A stretch of DNA of 64,000 bases from an uncultured Clostridia bacterium. Lineage in GTDB: Bacteria > Bacillota > Clostridia > Christensenellales > Borkfalkiaceae. Where the stretch lies: contig CANOUP010000006.1 of assembly GCA_947570625.1 (NCBI GenBank), positions 16,082-80,081 of the forward strand, given 5' to 3'. The notes beneath the pieces are model-generated. The model had not been told where the DNA came from and did no database searches. It saw only the letters and a list, made by a program, of their open reading frames with translations. Below are positions 59,103-64,000 of the stretch, piece after piece (the first letter of the stretch is position 1; every line of letters starts with the position of its first letter). The position numbers were made by a program, and so were the translations under genes.

Positions 59103-61229
59103 TTACAGATGCAGAACGCGCGACTTGATTTCTTTTGTCTTTCCGACGTTCCAGAAATTCTCGCCGAGGTATCCGCACGTACGGCGGGTTACGTTCATTT
59201 TGCGCTGGTCCTTGTTATGGCAGACGGGGCACTCCCACTCGTTTGCGTCGTTGATTATTATCTCGCCGTCGAAACCGCACACGTGGCAATAATCGCTCTT
59301 GGTGTTGAATTCGGCGTACTGTATATTGTCGTAAATGTATTTTACAACGTCCTCGATTGCAGTAAGGTTATGGCGCATATTGGGGATTTCGACGTACGAA
59401 ATAGCTCCGCCCGACGAAATTTTCTGGAACTGGCTTTCGAAAGTGAACTTGGAGAACGCGTCTATCTTTTCGCGCACGTCTACGTGGTAGCTGTTGGTGT
59501 AGTAACCCTTGTCCGTTACGTCGGGAATGCTTCCGAACTTCTCCTTGTCTATCCTTGCAAAGCGGTAGCAAAGCGATTCCGCGGGGGTGCCGTAGAGCGC
59601 GAAGCCGATGTTTGTTTCCTTCTTCCACTTTTCGCAGTGCTCGCGGAGCGACTGCATAACTTTAAGCGCGAACTCAGTGCCCTCGGGGTCGGTGTGCGAA
59701 ACGCCCTTGACCAGCTTGGTCACCTCGTAAAGACCTATATAGCCGAGCGAAATCGAAGAATATCCGCCGAACAGGTACTTGTCTATTTTTTCGCCCGGTT
59801 CCAGCCTTGCAATCGCGCCGTACTGCCAGTGAACGGGCGACACGTCGCTCGTTACTCCCAAAAGCGCGTTATGACGGCACATTATCGCGTCGAAGCACAG
59901 TTGAAGCCTTTCTTCGAGAATTTCCCAGAATTTCTTTTCGTCGCCCTTTGCGAGTATTCCGCACTGGGGAAGGTTGATTGACACGACGCCCTGATTAAAC
60001 CTGCCTTCGAACTTATAATTGCCTTTTTCGTCTTTCCAGGGCGAAAGGAAGGAACGGCATCCCATAGGCGAGAAAACGTTGCCCTCGTAATTTTCGCGCA
60101 TTTTCTTTGCGGAAATATAGTCGGGGTAAAGGCGCTTGGACGAACACTTTACGGCAAGCTTGGTGAGATAGTCGTACTTACCGCCTTTAAGACAGTTGTT
60201 TTCGTCAAGCACGTATATGAGTTTGGGGAACGCGGGCGTTACGAACACGCCCTTTTCGTTCTTTATTCCCTCGTAACGCTGTTTTAAAATTTCCTCTATA
60301 ATCATCGCGTTCTCTTCGATATACTCGTCCTTTTCGTCGAGGTATAAAAAGAGAGTTACGAAGGGCGACTGTCCGTTCGTCGTCATTAGGGTGTTTATCT
60401 GGTACTGGATTGTCTGAACGCCCGCTTTAAGCGATTCCTGCAAGCGCATTTCCACGAAACGGCTCTTCGTAACCGCGTCTATGGTGTCGCCGAACTGCTC
60501 GTCGCACTGCTTGATATATTTCTCTTTCGTGCGCCTTAAATATTTGCCGAGGTGGGCTATATTCACGGACTGTCCGCCGTACTGCGAGGACGCGACGGAA
60601 GCTATAATCTGCGTGGTAATGGTGCAGGCAGTCTGGAAAGACTTGGGGCTTTCAATCATTTTGCCGTTCATTACCGTGCCGTTTTCGAGCATATCCTTAA
60701 TATTTATAAGACAGCAGTTGAAAATGGGCTGTAAGAAATAGTCGGCGTCGTGGAAATGAAGCACGCCTTCGTCGTGCGCTTTGGCTATATATTCGGGCAG
60801 GAGAATACGGCGGGTCAAATCTTTGGAAACTTCGCCCGCGATAAGGTCGCGCTGGGTCGCCGCCGTGCGCGCGTTCTTGTTGGAGTTCTCCTCCATTACG
60901 TCCTTGTTGGAGTTTTTGATAAGCGAAAGTATGCTCTCGTCCGTGGTGTTTGCTTTACGGATGAGCGCACGCTCGTAACGGTAGAGAATGTAAGACTTCA
61001 TAAGCTGATACTTCTGAATTTCCATCAGCTTTTCCTCTACCATGTCCTGAATGTCCTCCACGAGAACGCGCCTTCTGTGGCGGGAAGCAATATCCTCCGC
61101 AATGGCGTTAATCTGCGCGTCGGTGGCGCGGTCCTCGAAGTCGACCGCCTCGTTCGCCTTGGCGATCGCCTTGGCGATTTTGCTCTTATCGAAATCTACG
61201 GTAGAGCCGTCGCGTTTAATAACTTTCAT
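59103..61229 (-). CDS. nrdD: Anaerobic ribonucleoside-triphosphate reductase
   Basis: Class III RNR, 708 residues. An N-terminal ATP-cone (about 1-90), the ten-strand barrel with FSPMGCRSFL, a C-terminal zinc site CHVCG/CPVC, and glycyl radical G686 in RTCGYLG. Makes dNTPs with no oxygen, in the NrdD-NrdG-Dut group. Confidence 0.97.
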   Translation of the reverse strand: MKVIKRDGSTVDFDKSKIAKAIAKANEAVDFEDRATDAQINAIAEDIASRHRRRVLVEDIQDMVEEKLMEIQKYQLMKSYILYRYERALIRKANTTDESILSLIKNSNKDVMEENSNKNARTAATQRDLIAGEVSKDLTRRILLPEYIAKAHDEGVLHFHDADYFLQPIFNCCLINIKDMLENGTVMNGKMIESPKSFQTACTITTQIIASVASSQYGGQSVNIAHLGKYLRRTKEKYIKQCDEQFGDTIDAVTKSRFVEMRLQESLKAGVQTIQYQINTLMTTNGQSPFVTLFLYLDEKDEYIEENAMIIEEILKQRYEGIKNEKGVFVTPAFPKLIYVLDENNCLKGGKYDYLTKLAVKCSSKRLYPDYISAKKMRENYEGNVFSPMGCRSFLSPWKDEKGNYKFEGRFNQGVVSINLPQCGILAKGDEKKFWEILEERLQLCFDAIMCRHNALLGVTSDVSPVHWQYGAIARLEPGEKIDKYLFGGYSSISLGYIGLYEVTKLVKGVSHTDPEGTEFALKVMQSLREHCEKWKKETNIGFALYGTPAESLCYRFARIDKEKFGSIPDVTDKGYYTNSYHVDVREKIDAFSKFTFESQFQKISSGGAISYVEIPNMRHNLTAIEDVVKYIYDNIQYAEFNTKSDYCHVCGFDGEIIINDANEWECPVCHNKDQRKMNVTRRTCGYLGENFWNVGKTKEIKSRVLHL

Positions 61230-61303
61230 TTCTTATTCCTCCGCATTTATATATATCTGAATATAACTTTTACCGTTAACCGCATTTGTCGGCGGTGAAG
61301 TCA

Positions 61304-61332
61304 AGTATAGTACACCGCGCTTGCAATGTCAA
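61304..61332 (-). promoter_or_regulatory. nrdD-nrdG promoter
   Basis: Minus strand: TTGACA, 17 bases, TATACT. Confidence 0.88.
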
Positions 61333-61340
61333 GCCCTGAA

Positions 61341-61389
61341 CCACAATATCTTGTATGTTTTTTTTTAACGTTCATACAAGATATAGTGT
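61341..61389 (-). promoter_or_regulatory. Two NrdR boxes upstream of nrdD
   Basis: The consensus ACACTATATCTTGTGT is matched at 15 of 16 positions on the minus strand at 61374-61389 (ACACTATATCTTGTAT) and at 13 of 16 on the plus strand at 61341-61356. Centres are 33 bp apart, about three helical turns, as in known nrd regulons. The nrdR gene is not in the window. Confidence 0.88.
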
Positions 61390-61523
61390 CTGATAGATAA
61401 TAACATAATAATGCCAAAAGTGCACCGAATTGAAAAATTTTTGTACAAACATACAAAATACGTCAAATTTTTCAAGACCTTGTTATCATTATAAACCCGC
61501 GCGCCGATATTTTCAAGACTGTA

Positions 61524-61552
61524 TTGACAAATTGTTTTGAATACATTATAAT
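61524..61552 (+). promoter_or_regulatory. Promoter of the 61561 gene, predicted leaderless
   Basis: TTGACA, 17 bases, TATAAT. Predicted +1 is 61559, two bases before the ATG. No ribosome site. Confidence 0.9.
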
Positions 61553-61560
61553 TTTTTTAT

Positions 61561-62145
61561 ATGGCAGAATTGAACGGAAAAATAAAAAAATTAAGACGGG
61601 GCGAGCTGTGCGGAACGGCTTCCGCGGTTTTCTGCGGAGCGGTGCTGATATATTTTGCGGTGCTCTTCCCTCTCGGCGGGGCGCTCAGGCTTACGGCGCT
61701 TATCTCCGCCCCCGTTATGCTTACCGCGGGAATCGCCCTTTCGGCTTTCTGTACCGTCAGGTACGGGGGTGCAATCGAAAAGCATATCAAGCGCTACATA
61801 CGCGATGTTTTCGCCGAAAACGCCCAAGCGCTACACCCCGAAAAAAAATCGCTCACATTCCGCGTGACTGCGGAAGCAAGCTGTTTTACCGTCGCCGTGA
61901 ACGGAAATAAGGAAAACATAGTTTTGGATTTTTCCGCGCTCGGCAGGCTTACGCCTATGCGCAGGGCGTTCGTTGCGGGCGAAATACAAAACTGCTTAAC
62001 GTCCGCATTTTTAAAGCTGTACGAGCGCGGAAGCGAATACACCGACGTTGCCTTCGAAGAAAAGCGCTCGGGCAAAACGGTGCCCGTCATAAAAGACGGC
62101 GTTCCCGACAAAAAAGCGCTTAAACGCTATCTGAAAAATAAATGA
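61561..62145 (+). CDS. Unknown two-helix membrane protein
   Basis: 194 residues. A basic N-terminus (KIKKLRRGE), membrane helices at about 18-38 and 43-65, then a cytoplasmic alpha/beta domain of about 120 residues (KSLTFRVTAEASCFTVAVNG, VLDFSALGRLTPMRRAF). Family not recognised. It is a monocistronic gene with strong promoter and terminator, and the start is the first ATG after the promoter, two bases into the transcript. Confidence 0.85.
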   Translation: MAELNGKIKKLRRGELCGTASAVFCGAVLIYFAVLFPLGGALRLTALISAPVMLTAGIALSAFCTVRYGGAIEKHIKRYIRDVFAENAQALHPEKKSLTFRVTAEASCFTVAVNGNKENIVLDFSALGRLTPMRRAFVAGEIQNCLTSAFLKLYERGSEYTDVAFEEKRSGKTVPVIKDGVPDKKALKRYLKNK

Positions 62146-62146
62146 C

Positions 62147-62175
62147 AAGAACCCGAACAAAATGTTCGGGTTCTT
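62147..62175. terminator. Bidirectional terminator
   Basis: 13-bp stem AAGAACCCGAACA / TGTTCGGGTTCTT with AAA loop, then TTATTTTA. It serves the 61561 gene and glpK. Confidence 0.9.
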
Positions 62176-62180
62176 TTATT

Positions 62181-63659
62181 TTACGCCCTTGCTTTGACGA
62201 CCGCTCTTCGCCAGCCGTCCAAAAGTCCTTCCCTGACCTTTTCGTCCATACTCGGGGTGAAAACTTTTGCGCCCTTCGACGAAGCTTTAAGCTTTTCTAT
62301 GCTTTCCCAGTAACCCGAAGCAAGTCCCGCCAGATAGCCTGCGCCCAGCGCGGTAGTTTCCGCATAGTCGGGGCGGACGGTCGCGCAGTTTAAAATATCA
62401 GCCTGAAACTGCATAAGAAAATCGTTTGCGCTTGCTCCGCCGTCGACGGCGAGGCGGGCTATCTTTATGCCCGAATCCCGCTCCATGGCGCACGCTATAT
62501 CGCTGACGCGGTAAGCAATGCTTTCGAGCGAGGCGCGCACTATATGCTCGCGCGTCGTACCGCGGGTTATGCCCGTTATCGTCCCACGCGCGTCGGCGTC
62601 CCAGTACGGAGCGCCCAGTCCCGTAAACGCGGGCACGACGTAAACACCGCCCGTGTCCTTCACCCTTACCGCCAGCTCTTCGCTTTCGCCCGAGGAAGAT
62701 ATAAGCTTGACTCCGTCCCTCAGCCACTGTATGACCGCGCCGCCGACGAATACCGAGCCTTCCAGCACGTACGGAGGTCTGCCGGACAGCGTCGCGCCCA
62801 GCGTGGTAACCAGCCCGTTATCGCTCTTTATCGCCTTGCCGCCGGTGTTCATTAAAAGGAAACAGCCCGTGCCGTAAGTGTTTTTAAGTTCGCCCGGCTC
62901 TGTGCACAGCTGACCGAACAGCGCGGACTGCTGGTCGCCCGCGACCCCGCACACTGCGACTCTTTCGCCGAACACCGCCTTGTCGGTATACCCGAACAAA
63001 CTCCCGCTCGGTTTTACTTCGGGAAGCATACTGCGCGGTATGCCGAAAAGTCTTAAAAGCTCTTCGTCCCATTCCAGCGTATGTATGTTGAAGAGAAGGG
63101 TTCTGCACGCGTTGGTATAGTCGGTCGCGAAAATCGCCCCGCGCGAGATATGCCACATTATATAAGTATCTACCGTGCCGAACAGAAGCTCGCCCGCTTC
63201 GGCGGACTTGCGCGCGCCCGCGACGTTGTCGAGTATCCATTTTATTTTCGTCGCAGAAAAGTATGCGTCGGGTATCAGCCCCGTCTTTCGGTAAATGAGG
63301 TCGGAATATTCCCTTTTCAGCTCATCGCACATTTTCGCCGTTCGGCGGCACTGCCATACGATTGCATTGTAAACGGGTTTGCCCGTTTTCCTGTTCCAGA
63401 CTAACGTAGTTTCGCGCTGGTTGGTTATGCCTATCGCGTTAAGCTCGCCCGCGGATATGTCCGCGCGGACTAACGCTTCGGCAACCACCGCCATAACCGA
63501 ACCCATAATATCCCTCGGCGAATGCTCCACCATTCCCGGCGCGGGATATATCTGTCTGAACTCCTGCTGTGCCGAAGAAACGGCGCGCGCGTTTTTATCG
63601 AAAATCACTGCGCGCGAACTCGTCGTTCCCTGGTCTATAGATAGAATATACTTGTCCAT
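62181..63659 (-). CDS. glpK: Glycerol kinase
   Basis: Phosphorylates glycerol for entry to glycolysis. 492 residues of FGGY kinase: SIDQGTTSSRA at the start, catalytic aspartate in GVAGDQQSALFGQ, and the C-terminal VDGGASANDFLMQFQADI. Only this gene of a glp set is seen; no facilitator or glycerol-3-phosphate dehydrogenase lies nearby. Its -10 box ends 6 bases before the ATG and there is no ribosome site, so it is probably leaderless. Confidence 0.96.
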   Translation of the reverse strand: MDKYILSIDQGTTSSRAVIFDKNARAVSSAQQEFRQIYPAPGMVEHSPRDIMGSVMAVVAEALVRADISAGELNAIGITNQRETTLVWNRKTGKPVYNAIVWQCRRTAKMCDELKREYSDLIYRKTGLIPDAYFSATKIKWILDNVAGARKSAEAGELLFGTVDTYIMWHISRGAIFATDYTNACRTLLFNIHTLEWDEELLRLFGIPRSMLPEVKPSGSLFGYTDKAVFGERVAVCGVAGDQQSALFGQLCTEPGELKNTYGTGCFLLMNTGGKAIKSDNGLVTTLGATLSGRPPYVLEGSVFVGGAVIQWLRDGVKLISSSGESEELAVRVKDTGGVYVVPAFTGLGAPYWDADARGTITGITRGTTREHIVRASLESIAYRVSDIACAMERDSGIKIARLAVDGGASANDFLMQFQADILNCATVRPDYAETTALGAGYLAGLASGYWESIEKLKASSKGAKVFTPSMDEKVREGLLDGWRRAVVKARA

Positions 63660-63665
63660 AAATTT

Positions 63666-63694
63666 ATTATATCACAAGCCTTTGCGCAATTCAA
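63666..63694 (-). promoter_or_regulatory. glpK promoter, predicted leaderless
   Basis: Minus strand: TTGAAT, 17 bases ending TGA (extended -10), TATAAT. The predicted +1 is the A of the glpK ATG (63659). Confidence 0.85.
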
Positions 63695-63724
63695 GCCCTT
63701 TATGAAACCGAAAAAAGAAGAGGA

Positions 63725-63877
63725 TTACTCTTCCTCTTCTTCATTGAACTGTTTATGGAATTTTGCAATCTCGTCCGTGTCGAGCGAAACTTTCTGGTAC
63801 ATTCCCGTACACTCGTTTGCGCTGGCACAGTCCTCGAAAAGTTCTTTTATAAGTTTTTTGGGTCTTCTCTTAGCCAT
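63725..63877 (-). CDS. Small charged protein, 50 residues
   Basis: ATG start; residues begin MAKRRPKKLIKELFEDCA, basic at the start and acidic at the end (FNEEEEE), with cysteines at 16 and 22. No ribosome site. A CATACT six bases before the ATG would fit a leaderless start, but its -35 is poor. Family not recognised. It lies between glpK's promoter and the partial gene. Confidence 0.6.
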   Translation of the reverse strand: MAKRRPKKLIKELFEDCASANECTGMYQKVSLDTDEIAKFHKQFNEEEEE

Positions 63878-63914
63878 ACACACAGTATGCGCGCAATCGT
63901 CTTTTTTATGCGCC

Positions 63915-64000
63915 TTAACTTCTGCGCCTTAGCACCGCCAGCGTCTCGACGTTTGTGCTGTTATTCAAAAAGATTTCCCGTACCTCTTTCCCGTCTTTGT
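63915..64000 (-). CDS. C-terminal end of an unknown protein (cut by window edge)
   Basis: 27 residues visible before the TAA, ending TNVETLAVLRRRS. Too short to identify. Confidence 0.45.
   Translation of the reverse strand, partial: KDGKEVREIFLNNSTNVETLAVLRRRS

Noticed and set aside
1-64000. tRNA, rRNA, insertion sequence, prophage or defence genes
   Set aside because: I looked through all gaps and recognised none.

Overview
The window looks like a chromosomal segment of an anaerobic, low-branching Firmicute of the class Clostridia. I infer this from the ylxM-ffh-rpsP-khpA-rimM-trmD and dprA-topA-trmFO-hslV-hslU gene orders, near-consensus sigma-A promoters (TTGACA-17-TATAAT), AddAB instead of RecBCD, a trimeric [FeFe] hydrogenase, class III ribonucleotide reductase, Rex, NiaR and NrdR-type control sites, and a Bacillus-like HslV N-terminus. 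An uncultured Christensenellales-like lineage is a guess only. Most genes lie on the minus strand. I see no tRNA, rRNA, CRISPR array, insertion sequence or prophage.

Layout. 1-4.5 kb: a partial DegV protein, glyA, a large repeat-bearing surface protein with a structured leader, and trxA. 4.6-19.1 kb: housekeeping genes, read from high to low coordinates: ylxM-ffh-rpsP-khpA-rimM-trmD-rbgA-rnhB-yraN-PRTase, then rplS-comM-dprA-topA-trmFO-hslV-hslU. 19.3-22.9 kb: a small orphan gene, the NAD genes nadB-nadC-niaR with a likely NiaR site, and a PRC-barrel protein. 22.9-30.1 kb: a membrane protein and addBA. 30.2-36.4 kb: a lipoprotein, a 2-hydroxyacid dehydrogenase divergent from a PfkB sugar kinase, a MarR-DegV pair and a cation/proton antiporter. 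36.5-36.9 kb: a stand-alone structured RNA of about 400 nt that I cannot assign to a family. 36.9-38.5 kb: a YfbR-like nucleotidase and thiT under a TPP riboswitch. 38.6-46.7 kb: rpsB-tsf, pyrH-frr-uppS-cdsA, dxr-rseP and ruvX-DUF1292. 46.8-52.6 kb: a 55-residue membrane protein, a GltD-like flavoprotein and hydCBA. 52.8-58.5 kb: a second surface lipoprotein, an NSS transporter, glk-rex-small membrane protein and dut. 58.5-64 kb: nrdD-nrdG with NrdR boxes, a leaderless membrane protein, glpK, a 50-residue protein and a partial gene.

The genes fit a fermentative anaerobe. HydABC would reoxidise NADH and ferredoxin, Rex would sense the NADH/NAD ratio, NadB/NadC/NiaR make and control NAD, thiamine is imported through an ECF S-component, and NrdDG makes deoxynucleotides without oxygen.

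Four things stand out. First, the unassigned structured RNA at 36.5 kb, with three tiny ORFs inside it. Second, at least seven genes whose -10 box sits about 5-8 bases before the start codon with no ribosome-binding site, so they are probably transcribed without a leader. Third, two paralogous surface-protein genes 50 kb apart that share one leader design: promoter, 16-bp perfect palindrome, abutting hairpin, then exactly 32 nt to the start codon. Fourth, a near-perfect Rex operator on the promoter of one of them.
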